Shown: in pieces, positions 39,136 through 46,736 of the stretch | Position numbering within the stretch: the first letter of the stretch is position 1 | Layout of the letters: each line of letters begins with the position of its first letter | Assembly: GCA_019634925.1 (NCBI GenBank) | Contig: JAHCAL010000008.1 | Coordinates: 1 to 64,000 of the forward strand | From: Pseudomonadales bacterium | GTDB taxonomy: Bacteria; Pseudomonadota; Gammaproteobacteria; Pseudomonadales; Azotimanducaceae | DNA length: 64,000 bases | Reading direction: 5' to 3' | Program-made: the position numbers and the translations under genes | Notes under the pieces: model-generated | Seen by the model: only the letters and a program-made list of their open reading frames with translations | Database searches by the model: none | Told to the model about the DNA's origin: nothing

Positions 39136-39708
39136 GTGATCAAGGCCCTTGGTGACATCGCCGAAGTCAGAGTGGGTTACTTCTTCCGATCGCGCCTCGA
39201 GCACGATCCGAAGGGCGATGTGCTGGTCGTCCAGATGAAGGACATCGATGACAAGAGCGACCTTCAGCTCGGTGGCGCTGCGAGGGTTGTTCTGCCGAGC
39301 GGCAAGAGCCGTCATTTGCTCAAGGAAGGCGACCTGCTGTTCCGCTCGCGAGGGCGCAGCACGACCGCGGCGTTGGTGTCGTCTGACCTTGGGCCCGCCG
39401 TGCTTTCGGCACCGATGCTGTTGATTCGCCCGACCAAAGTGCTGCCAGCCTATTTGCAGTGGTTCATCAACTCGGGGACCGCGCAGCGGGTTCTGGCGGG
39501 GATGGCCAAAGGTACTCTGGTCTCGATGATCGGCGCCAAAGAGCTAAGGTCACTGGAGGTGCCGATCCCTCCTCCAGACCAACAGCGGAAAATTGCAGAG
39601 ATATCAAAGCTCGCAAAGAGAGAGCAGCGCCTGATGGCCGACATCGCAGAAAAGAGCGAGAAGTGGGTCGAAACGGTGCTGATGCGGCGGGCAAGGAACA
39701 CCCGGTAA
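39136..39708 (+). CDS. Half-size type I restriction specificity (HsdS-like) protein
   Basis: 190-residue protein with one target-recognition domain followed by one conserved helical spacer; a full HsdS has two of each. The recognition domain ends with TLVSMIGAKELRSLEVPIPP, the typical junction, followed by DQQRKIAEISKLAKREQRL as the long helix. The start is GTG at 39136, with AGGAAAG at 39121-39127 spaced 8 bases away. In other systems such halves work as dimers with HsdM or serve as alternative recognition modules. It shares little with the two halves of the full hsdS at 42718 apart from the family pattern. Its place ahead of hsdM and before a nuclease-like gene is unusual. Confidence 0.82.
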   Translation: MIKALGDIAEVRVGYFFRSRLEHDPKGDVLVVQMKDIDDKSDLQLGGAARVVLPSGKSRHLLKEGDLLFRSRGRSTTAALVSSDLGPAVLSAPMLLIRPTKVLPAYLQWFINSGTAQRVLAGMAKGTLVSMIGAKELRSLEVPIPPPDQQRKIAEISKLAKREQRLMADIAEKSEKWVETVLMRRARNTR

Positions 39709-39722
39709 CCACCGGGTTGGGT

Positions 39723-39754
39723 GGTGGCAGCGGCGCGCCAACGCCGCTGCCACC
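39723..39754. repeat. Perfect 13-bp inverted repeat between half-hsdS and the GIY-YIG-like gene
   Basis: GGTGGCAGCGGCG (39723-39735) is exactly complementary to CGCCGCTGCCACC (39742-39754), with the 6-base loop CGCCAA. There is no T-run after it, so it is not a standard intrinsic terminator. It could protect or end the upstream mRNA, or mark a cassette edge. Confidence 0.85.
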
Positions 39755-39796
39755 GGCTTCTTAAGTAGAGCAACCACTTAGAGAAGGAGTGGCAGT

Positions 39797-40099
39797 ATGT
39801 CCATCCAGATCGGTAACTACAACTTCGAGGGCCCGTTCTCGCACACCAGTGCGCTGCACCCTCTGTCAGGGGTCTATGTGATCCTGGGCAGCAGCGGCGG
39901 CAGTAGTTGGAAAGTTGTGGACGTGGGCGAGTCGGCCCAGGTTCGCGACCGTGTCGAAAACCACGACCGCCGACCGTGCTGGCAACGGCATGGTCATACC
40001 GAGCTCGCGGCGGCAGCGCTGTATACGGACGCGCAGCAGCGGATGTTGATCGAGCGCAGTCTCCGTCTCACCTACAACCCGCCCTGCGGGCAACGCTGA
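39797..40099 (+). CDS. Small GIY-YIG-like nuclease-fold protein
   Basis: 100-residue protein. SGVYVILG at about 24-31 resembles the GIY strand, and VVDVGES at about 40-46 the YIG strand. VRDRVENH matches the helix with the catalytic Arg, and an Ile-Glu pair followed by YNPP near the C-terminus matches the metal-binding Glu and the Asn of the fold. Tyr of YIG is replaced by Asp, so activity is uncertain. AGAAGGAG ends 7 bases before the ATG at 39797. It is flanked on both sides by perfect hairpins and sits between the half-hsdS and hsdM genes. The family call is from motif reading only. Confidence 0.6.
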   Translation: MSIQIGNYNFEGPFSHTSALHPLSGVYVILGSSGGSSWKVVDVGESAQVRDRVENHDRRPCWQRHGHTELAAAALYTDAQQRMLIERSLRLTYNPPCGQR

Positions 40100-40104
40100 G
40101 CGTA

Positions 40105-40130
40105 CGGTCCGGGGCTCATGCCCCGGACCG
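40105..40130. repeat. Perfect 11-bp inverted repeat between the GIY-YIG-like gene and hsdM
   Basis: CGGTCCGGGGC (40105-40115) pairs exactly with GCCCCGGACCG (40120-40130) around the 4-base loop TCAT. It starts 5 bases after the stop of the GIY-YIG-like gene. No T-run follows. It may act as an attenuator setting hsdM level, or as a boundary of the small gene. Confidence 0.85.
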
Positions 40131-40154
40131 CCTTCATCCGAGGGGAATAGAACA

Positions 40155-41714
40155 ATGAGCAATCCAGTTTCCCAGCAGGAGGTCAACGCAACGGCCTGGG
40201 CCGCCTGCGACACCTTTCGCGGCGTCGTGGATCCGGCGCAGTACAAGGACTACATCCTGGTGATGCTGTTCCTCAAGTACATCAGCGACCAGTGGGCCGA
40301 CCACTACGCCGAGTACCAGAAGGAGTACGGCGACAACGAGGAGCGCATCCGCCGCAAGCTGGAGCGTGAGCGCTTCATCCTGCCCTACGTCGAATTCAAG
40401 GAAGAGAAGACCGGCGAGATCACCGACCGCTTCCTGGCCGACTTCCACGCCCTGTACGAGCGGCGCAAGGCGGCCAACCTCGGCGAGCTGATCAACATCG
40501 TGCTCGACCACATCGAGGAGGCCAACAAGGCCAAGCTCGAAGGCGTGTTCCGCAACATCGACTTCAACTCCGAGGCCAATCTCGGCAAGACCAAGGACCG
40601 CAACCGCCGCCTGGAAAATCTGCTGGGCGATTTCGCCAAGCTCGACCTCCGTCCCTCGCGCGTATCCGAGGACGTGATCGGCGACACCTACATCTACCTG
40701 ATCGAACGCTTCGCCTCCGACGCCGGCAAGAAGGCCGGCGAGTTCTACACGCCCAAGCAAGTATCGAAGCTGCTGGCACAACTGGCCGCCCCCAAACCCG
40801 GCGACCGCATCTGCGACCCCACCTGCGGCGCCGGTGGCCTGCTGATCGAAGCCGCCGCGCTGGTGGAAGCGCAAGGCAGCCGCGACTTCGCGCTGTTCGG
40901 CCAGGAGGTCAATGGCAGTACCTGGGCGCTAGCACGCATGAACATGTTCCTGCACGGCAAGGACGCCGCCCGCATCGAATGGGGTGACACCCTCAACAGC
41001 CCGGCGCTGGTCGAGGCCGACCGCCTGATGCGCTTCAACGTGGTGGTGGCCAACCCGCCCTTCAGTCTCGACAAATGGGGCGGCCAGGAGGTCGAGGCCG
41101 ACCGCTACAGCCGCTTCTGGCGCGGCCTGCCGCCCAAGTCCAAGGGCGACTACGCCTTCATCACCCACATGATCGAAACCGCGCTGCCGCAGGAAGGCCG
41201 CGTGGCCGTGGTGGTGCCGCACGGCGTGCTGTTCCGGGGCGGCGCCGAGGGCCGCATCCGCCGCGCCTTGATCGAGGAGAACCTGCTCGATGCCGTCATC
41301 GGCCTGCCGGGCAACCTGTTTCCCACCACCTCGATCCCGGTCGCCATCCTGGTGTTCGATCGCGCCCGCGAAAAGGGCGGCGCCCGCGAGGCCTGCCAGG
41401 ACGTGCTGTTCATCGACGCCAGCCGCGATTACCAGAGCGGCAAGAACCAGAACGCACTCCTCGAGGAGCACATGGCCAAGGTGCTCGCCACCTTCCGCGC
41501 CCGGCAGCCGGTGGACAAATACGCCCATGTCGCGAGCCTCAAGGAGATCGCCGACAACGACTTCAACCTCAACATCCCGCGCTACGTCGACACCTTCGAG
41601 GAAGAGGAAGAGATCGACGTCGCCGCCGTCGAGCAGGAGATCGAGCGCCTGGAAGGCGAACTGGCCGAAGTGCGCACGCGCATGAAGCAGTACCTCAAGG
41701 AGCTGGGCGTATGA
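40155..41714 (+). CDS. hsdM: Type I restriction-modification DNA methyltransferase subunit
   Basis: Adenine-N6 methyltransferase subunit that, with HsdS, protects host DNA and is needed for restriction. It has 519 residues. The N-terminal helical domain contains YKDYILVMLFLKYISDQW. The SAM motif DPTCGAGGLL is at about 219-228 and the catalytic NPPF at about 299-302. The segment KKAGEFYTPKQVSKLL before the SAM motif is typical of HsdM. The stop overlaps the RhuM gene start (ATGA). Confidence 0.96.
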   Translation: MSNPVSQQEVNATAWAACDTFRGVVDPAQYKDYILVMLFLKYISDQWADHYAEYQKEYGDNEERIRRKLERERFILPYVEFKEEKTGEITDRFLADFHALYERRKAANLGELINIVLDHIEEANKAKLEGVFRNIDFNSEANLGKTKDRNRRLENLLGDFAKLDLRPSRVSEDVIGDTYIYLIERFASDAGKKAGEFYTPKQVSKLLAQLAAPKPGDRICDPTCGAGGLLIEAAALVEAQGSRDFALFGQEVNGSTWALARMNMFLHGKDAARIEWGDTLNSPALVEADRLMRFNVVVANPPFSLDKWGGQEVEADRYSRFWRGLPPKSKGDYAFITHMIETALPQEGRVAVVVPHGVLFRGGAEGRIRRALIEENLLDAVIGLPGNLFPTTSIPVAILVFDRAREKGGAREACQDVLFIDASRDYQSGKNQNALLEEHMAKVLATFRARQPVDKYAHVASLKEIADNDFNLNIPRYVDTFEEEEEIDVAAVEQEIERLEGELAEVRTRMKQYLKELGV

Positions 41715-42715
41715 GCGGCGGCGAACTGATCCTCTACACCTTGGATGACGGCAGCGCCGCCATCCAGCTGCGTGCCGAGGGGGGCACGGTGTGGCTCACC
41801 CAGCTCGAAATGGCCACTCTGTTCGATACGTCCAAACAGAACGTCAGCCTGCACATCAGGAACATCCTGGCCGAGGGCGAACTGTCGCTGGCAGTCGTCA
41901 AGGAATACTTGACAACAGCCAGTGACGGGAAGAGCTACAAAACAAAGACATACAACCTCGACATGATCCTGGCCGTCGGCTACCGGGTGCGCTCCCCGCG
42001 CGGCACCCAGTTCCGCCAGTGGGCCACCACCCACCTGCGCGAGTACCTGGTCAAGGGCTTCGTGCTGGACGACGCCCGGCTCAAGGAGCCCGGCGGCTGG
42101 GACTACTTCGACGAGCTGCTGGCGCGCATCCGCGACATCCGTGCCTCGGAAAAGCGCTTCTACCAGAAGATCCGCGACATCTACGCCACCGCCGTGGACT
42201 ACGACAACAAGTCCGAGGCCGCCCAGCTGTTCTTCAAGAAGGTGCAGAACAAGATGCTGTGGGCCGTCACCGGCCACACCGCGCCCGAACTCATCGCCGA
42301 CCGCGCCGACCCCGCCCTGCCCAACATGGGCCTGACCACCTGGGCCCGCGGCCGGGTGCGCAAGCAGGATGTGACCGTCGCCAAGAACTACCTCAACCGC
42401 GAAGAGATCGAGGCTCTGGACCGCATCGTGGTCATGTACCTCGACTACGCTGAGGACCAGGCCCAGCGCCGCCGCACCCTGACCATGCGCGACTGGGAAG
42501 AAAAGCTCGACGCCTTCCTGCAGTTCAACGAACGCGAGGTGCTGACCCACGCCGGCACGCTGCGCGCAGATGTAGCGGAGAAGCTGGCGCTGGAGCGCTA
42601 CGAGAGCTTCGACACAGCCCGGCGCGAGGCGGCGCAGCTGGCGGCGGACGTTGAGGATATGGCGGCGCTGGAGCAGACAGAGCGGGCCTTGGAAGGCAAG
42701 GGGCGAGGGAAGTAG
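41711..42715 (+). CDS. RhuM family protein
   Basis: 334-residue protein of the RhuM (virulence protein, COG3943) family. The N-terminal half has TVWLTQLEMATLFDTSKQNV and SLHIRNILAEGEL, resembling a DNA-binding winged helix. The middle has RSPRGTQFRQWATTHLREYL, and the C-terminal half is helical and charged. Members often sit inside type I restriction or toxin-antitoxin loci; their activity is not settled. Here it is translationally coupled to hsdM and lies 2 bases before hsdS, so it is made in step with the methyltransferase. A role as modulator or abortive-infection partner is inference. Confidence 0.85.
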   Translation: MSGGELILYTLDDGSAAIQLRAEGGTVWLTQLEMATLFDTSKQNVSLHIRNILAEGELSLAVVKEYLTTASDGKSYKTKTYNLDMILAVGYRVRSPRGTQFRQWATTHLREYLVKGFVLDDARLKEPGGWDYFDELLARIRDIRASEKRFYQKIRDIYATAVDYDNKSEAAQLFFKKVQNKMLWAVTGHTAPELIADRADPALPNMGLTTWARGRVRKQDVTVAKNYLNREEIEALDRIVVMYLDYAEDQAQRRRTLTMRDWEEKLDAFLQFNEREVLTHAGTLRADVAEKLALERYESFDTARREAAQLAADVEDMAALEQTERALEGKGRGK

Positions 42716-42717
42716 GA

Positions 42718-43980
42718 ATGAGTACCGAACGACTAACCCCTCTCCACTTAGGGCCGTACCCGGCTGAATGGAAGCAGCCATACATCTACGAAATCACCGA
42801 CCTTTTGACAAATGGATTCGTCGGCAGTTCTTTGCCTCATCAGACAGAGAACAGTGAGACTGGCATCCGCTACTTGCAGGGCTTCAATGTCCGGCCGAAC
42901 AAACTAGACCTAGCTCGTACTACGTGGGTTACGCATGACTTCCACGCGAAGAATCGGAAGAGCCAGCTTCGCGAAGGCGATGTACTTGTAGTTCAGTCCG
43001 GACATATCGGAACAGCCGCAGTCGTAACTGATGAGGCCGCCGGTTCCAACTGCCATGCCGTGATTATTTGTCGTTTCAAACCTAGGATCGTGGATCCGAA
43101 TTTCGCCTCGCAGTATTTGAACTCTCAGATTGGCCAAGCTCGACTGCGCGGTCTGCATGTGGGCTCATCATTGCCCCACATCAACACCAGCGAACTTGGG
43201 AGATTCAAGCTCCCATTGCCGCCTTTGCACGAGCAGAGAAAGCTCGCACAACTATGGGTCACCTGGGACACCGCCATCCAGAAAACAGAGCAACTGATCG
43301 CGGCGAAGGAACAATCAACCAAAGCACTAATGAAGCGCGTCTTCGGCAAGTGCTCCTACCCACGGTGCCGGTTATCGGAGTTCACTCGACGGGTGACACG
43401 TAAGAACGTCGGAGGTGACGGTCATCCGCTTACGATCTCAGGCGTAGACGGCCTGGTAAGTCAGTCACACTACTTCGGTAAGCGCATTGCAGCTGCAAAG
43501 ACTGAGCACTACACGCTACTCAAGCGTGGTGAGTATGCGTACAACAAGAGCTATTCCGCCGGATATCCGCTTGGCGCAATCAAGCGGCTCGACGCACGTG
43601 ATGACGGCATCGTATCCACCCTTTACTTGTGCTTCGCGCTCGACGAAAGCAAAGCGCCTATCAGTGACTACTTCGCTTACTTCTGTGAAGCCGGTGGGTT
43701 CAATCACCAGATTTACCAAGTGGCGCAGGAAGGCGCTCGCAACCATGGACTGCTGAACGTCACAGCAGACGACTTCTTTTCCATGACGATGCCGATACCT
43801 CCACGTGATGTGCAAGAGCGCGTGCTCAATGTACTCGGAGCAGCCATGCGCGAACTCTCCTTGCTAAACGATCAACTCGCCGCTGTGCGAAGCCAAAAGC
43901 GCGGCCTGATGCAGAAGCTGCTGACCGGCCACTGGCGGCTGCCGGTCTCCGCGCCCCAGCGACAGCATGGCAATCGTTAA
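42718..43980 (+). CDS. hsdS: Type I restriction-modification specificity subunit
   Basis: DNA-recognition subunit, 420 residues, with the full two-domain plan. The first recognition domain (about 15-150) ends at HINTSELGRFKLPLPPL, followed by the helical spacer EQRKLAQLWVTWDTAI. The second (about 215-355) ends at FFSMTMPIPPRDVQER and is followed by the second spacer helix. Codon use and GC are lower than in the host genes, as expected for variable recognition domains. GGAATGAG marks its start 2 bases after the RhuM gene. The target sequence cannot be read from the protein. Confidence 0.93.
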   Translation: MSTERLTPLHLGPYPAEWKQPYIYEITDLLTNGFVGSSLPHQTENSETGIRYLQGFNVRPNKLDLARTTWVTHDFHAKNRKSQLREGDVLVVQSGHIGTAAVVTDEAAGSNCHAVIICRFKPRIVDPNFASQYLNSQIGQARLRGLHVGSSLPHINTSELGRFKLPLPPLHEQRKLAQLWVTWDTAIQKTEQLIAAKEQSTKALMKRVFGKCSYPRCRLSEFTRRVTRKNVGGDGHPLTISGVDGLVSQSHYFGKRIAAAKTEHYTLLKRGEYAYNKSYSAGYPLGAIKRLDARDDGIVSTLYLCFALDESKAPISDYFAYFCEAGGFNHQIYQVAQEGARNHGLLNVTADDFFSMTMPIPPRDVQERVLNVLGAAMRELSLLNDQLAAVRSQKRGLMQKLLTGHWRLPVSAPQRQHGNR

Positions 43981-43991
43981 GGGGGAGACCG

Positions 43992-46625
43992 ATGCCAATC
44001 GTTTTCGAACAAGGCTCACAGTGGGTGCGCGCAGACTTCCATCTGCACACCCGCGCAGACCGTGAATTCAAGTTCACGGAGGATGACAACTTCTACAACA
44101 GCAACTATGTGGATGCGTTGGAGAATGCGGGCATCCGACTGGCCGTCATCGCCAACCATAACAAGTTCGACTTCGACGAGTTCAAGGCCCTGCGCAAGAC
44201 GGCCGAGAAAAAGGGGATTGCACTCTTGCCCGGCGTAGAGTTGTCGGTCAACGACGGGGCGAATGGCATCCACACGCTCGTTGTGTTTTCTGACGAATGG
44301 CTCAACGAACACAACCACATCAACCCATTCCTGATCAGCGCGTTCGAGGGCAAAGCTCCTGCGCAGTACGAGCAGGAAAACGGCCGCACTTCTTGGTCTC
44401 TCTTGGAGACGATCAGGAGACTCGAAAGCTATCATCGGGACTTCTTTCTCGTCTTTGCTCATGTCGAAGCACCTAGCGGCTTGTGGGAGGAATTGGATGG
44501 CGGTCGGCTAACTGAGCTGGGGCAGAACGAGTTCTTCCGACGCAGAACCTTGGGCTTCCAGAAGGTTCGCACGCATGACGGGGCGGGCAAGGACAAGCCT
44601 TGCCGCACCAAAATGCAAGGCTGGCTGCAAGACTGGTATCCCGCCGAACTGGAAGGCAGTGACCCAAAGTGCATCGAGGAAATCGGCCGGGGCAAGGCCA
44701 GCTACCTGAGGCTGGGCGAGCTGTCCTTTCAAGCGGTCAGGTTTGCCTTGAACGATCCCGCTGCACGGGTAGCCATGGAACCTCCCACGCACCATGCGTC
44801 GCACATTCGCAGCATTCATTTCGACGGCGGCATACTCGACGGACAGACACTGCATTTCACCCCCGAACTTAATACGCTGATCGGTATCCGGGGCAGCGGC
44901 AAGTCGGCCATCCTGGAGGCCGTGCGCTACGCTCTCGACATTCCACGGGGCGAGAAGGCGCAGGACACCAAATACAAGGATGAATTGATCCGACACACCC
45001 TCGGCAGCGGCGGCAAGGTGACGCTGACGGTCTGCGATGTGTACGGAGAGGAACTCACCATCTCCCGCATCTTCCGCGAAGCGCCGAACGTCTACCTGGG
45101 CGGCAAATTGCAGCCTGGCGTGTCGATCCGGGAAACCGTGTTGCGTCGCCCGATCTACTTCGGGCAGAAAGACCTCTCCAGCACCGGCGAAGGCTTCGAG
45201 ACCGACTTGGTGGAAAAACTGGTTGGCGAAAAGCTCCGCGTGCTGCGCGACGAAATCGAGACCCAACGCCAGCATGTGCGCGATGCCGCTCAGCGTTGGC
45301 TCAAGCTCAGCAAAACTGCCGAACTCAAGCGCGACTACGAAACCGAGCTCACCGATGCCAACTTCCGACTGAAGAAATTCGAAGAGTATGGGGTCCCCGA
45401 CAAGCTCCAAAAGCACCTCTGCTTCCAGCAGGATGCCGATGCGCTGACGCGCATGAGGGAGCGTGCGGACAACTTCGTCCTCGCCGTGGAGGAAGTGATC
45501 TCTGAGCACGAGGACGAACTGCGTAACGCCACAAGCTACGTGTCCAGCCAAAACCCGGACTTCTTCACGTCCTTCTACGTTGAGTTTTCCAGCCTCGTCG
45601 CCAAGATCGAACTGCTCAAAAACATCGCGGAGGACACACGGGGAATTACGGCACGCTTACACACCAAGCAAGGCGAGTTCGAAGGCGCACGCACCAGCCT
45701 TCAGGAGGAGTTCGCCCAGGTCGAACGGCAACTGGCTGAGGAACTCAAGCAGACTGGCATGACCGCCATCCAGCCGGACGACTTCTTGATTCAGCAAAAA
45801 CGAAAAGACAAAGCAGAGCAAGAACTGGAAGCGCTGGCCAAGCAGGAAAGCCAGCAGAGCAGTATCCGTGACGCGCTGTTTGCCGAAATCGACAAGCTCA
45901 ATGAGCTTTGGTTGCGCGAATTCAACATCATCAAGGCGGCGCTGGATCGGGTGAACGGCAGCCACACCGCCCTGCAGATCGAGGCGGACTTTAAGGGCGA
46001 CAAGGAAGCGACCATCGGCTTCATGCAGCAGCTATTTAAGGGTAGCAACATCCGCGAAACCACTCTGCGTGCGGTCATGGAGGATTACGCCGACTTCGGC
46101 GGCCTGTTGCGTGCATTGCCGGGAGCTCTGGCCAAGGCCGGCAGCACCCCCGAGCTTTTCGAGAAGACCTTTATGCAGAACCTGGCCGAGTTCATCACCT
46201 GGCAGGTGCCCAATCACTTTGTCATCCGCTATCGAGATAGGGAGCTGAAGCACCACTCTCTCGGGCAGCGCGCTTCCGCGCTGTTGCTGTATGTGCTCAG
46301 CCAGCGTCAGAATGACGTGATCATCATAGATCAGCCAGAAGATGATCTGGACAACCAGACCATCTACGACGACGTGATCAAGCTACTGCGCGAGATGAAA
46401 CCTCACGCGCAGTTCATCTTCGCCACCCACAACGCCAATTTCCCTGTGCTGGGCGACGCGGAGCAGATGCATGCCTGCCGCTACCAGGACGAAAAAGTCG
46501 CCGTGCAGAGCGGCAGCATCGATGCCCGTCCGGTACAGGACGCCATCATTAACATCATGGAAGGTGGCCAGGAAGCCTTTAACCGACGTAAAGAGGTTTA
46601 CAACCTATGGAAACCACAGAGTTGA
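43992..46625 (+). CDS. PHP-domain SMC-like ATPase (TrlF-like)
   Basis: 877-residue protein. The N-terminal PHP metal-hydrolase domain shows RADFHLHTRAD at about 13-23, IANHNKFD at about 53-60, LLPGVELS and FAHVEAPSG. It is followed by an SMC/RecN-type ATPase. Walker A is GIRGSGKSA at about 297-305, a long coiled-coil insert covers roughly 420-650, the signature-like HSLGQRASALLL is near 755, and Walker B VIIIDQPEDDLDN near 776-788. NCBI names similar proteins TrlF family (from memory). A DNA- or RNA-processing defence role is inferred from the nuclease-type PHP fold and its place between hsdS and hsdR. It is 11 bases after hsdS and overlaps the next small frame. Confidence 0.82.
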   Translation: MPIVFEQGSQWVRADFHLHTRADREFKFTEDDNFYNSNYVDALENAGIRLAVIANHNKFDFDEFKALRKTAEKKGIALLPGVELSVNDGANGIHTLVVFSDEWLNEHNHINPFLISAFEGKAPAQYEQENGRTSWSLLETIRRLESYHRDFFLVFAHVEAPSGLWEELDGGRLTELGQNEFFRRRTLGFQKVRTHDGAGKDKPCRTKMQGWLQDWYPAELEGSDPKCIEEIGRGKASYLRLGELSFQAVRFALNDPAARVAMEPPTHHASHIRSIHFDGGILDGQTLHFTPELNTLIGIRGSGKSAILEAVRYALDIPRGEKAQDTKYKDELIRHTLGSGGKVTLTVCDVYGEELTISRIFREAPNVYLGGKLQPGVSIRETVLRRPIYFGQKDLSSTGEGFETDLVEKLVGEKLRVLRDEIETQRQHVRDAAQRWLKLSKTAELKRDYETELTDANFRLKKFEEYGVPDKLQKHLCFQQDADALTRMRERADNFVLAVEEVISEHEDELRNATSYVSSQNPDFFTSFYVEFSSLVAKIELLKNIAEDTRGITARLHTKQGEFEGARTSLQEEFAQVERQLAEELKQTGMTAIQPDDFLIQQKRKDKAEQELEALAKQESQQSSIRDALFAEIDKLNELWLREFNIIKAALDRVNGSHTALQIEADFKGDKEATIGFMQQLFKGSNIRETTLRAVMEDYADFGGLLRALPGALAKAGSTPELFEKTFMQNLAEFITWQVPNHFVIRYRDRELKHHSLGQRASALLLYVLSQRQNDVIIIDQPEDDLDNQTIYDDVIKLLREMKPHAQFIFATHNANFPVLGDAEQMHACRYQDEKVAVQSGSIDARPVQDAIINIMEGGQEAFNRRKEVYNLWKPQS

Positions 46626-46735
46626 TCGACACTCTCGGCCGGGAAGAGAACAGCGGTCATCAGCTCAAGGAGAACTCTAAAGGCCTGCTGAATCCCGAGC
46701 TCAGCGGATTCGTCAGACATCCTTGCGAGAACTGA
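46607..46735 (+). pseudogene. Relic of an AlbA_2-domain (RecG-like / Schlafen-type) protein
   Basis: 42-residue frame starting at ATG 46607, 19 bases inside the end of the PHP-ATPase gene, with AAGAGG 10 bases upstream. It ends at TGA 46733-46735, one base before the hsdR ATG. The first half contains ELIDTLGREENSGHQLKEN, the hallmark N-terminus of AlbA_2-domain regulators (pattern ELIxxxxxxExSxHQxK). The following residues do not continue that domain, so the rest has been deleted. It could still work as a leader frame coupling hsdR translation. Too short for routine gene finders. Confidence 0.6.
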
Positions 46736-46736
46736 C

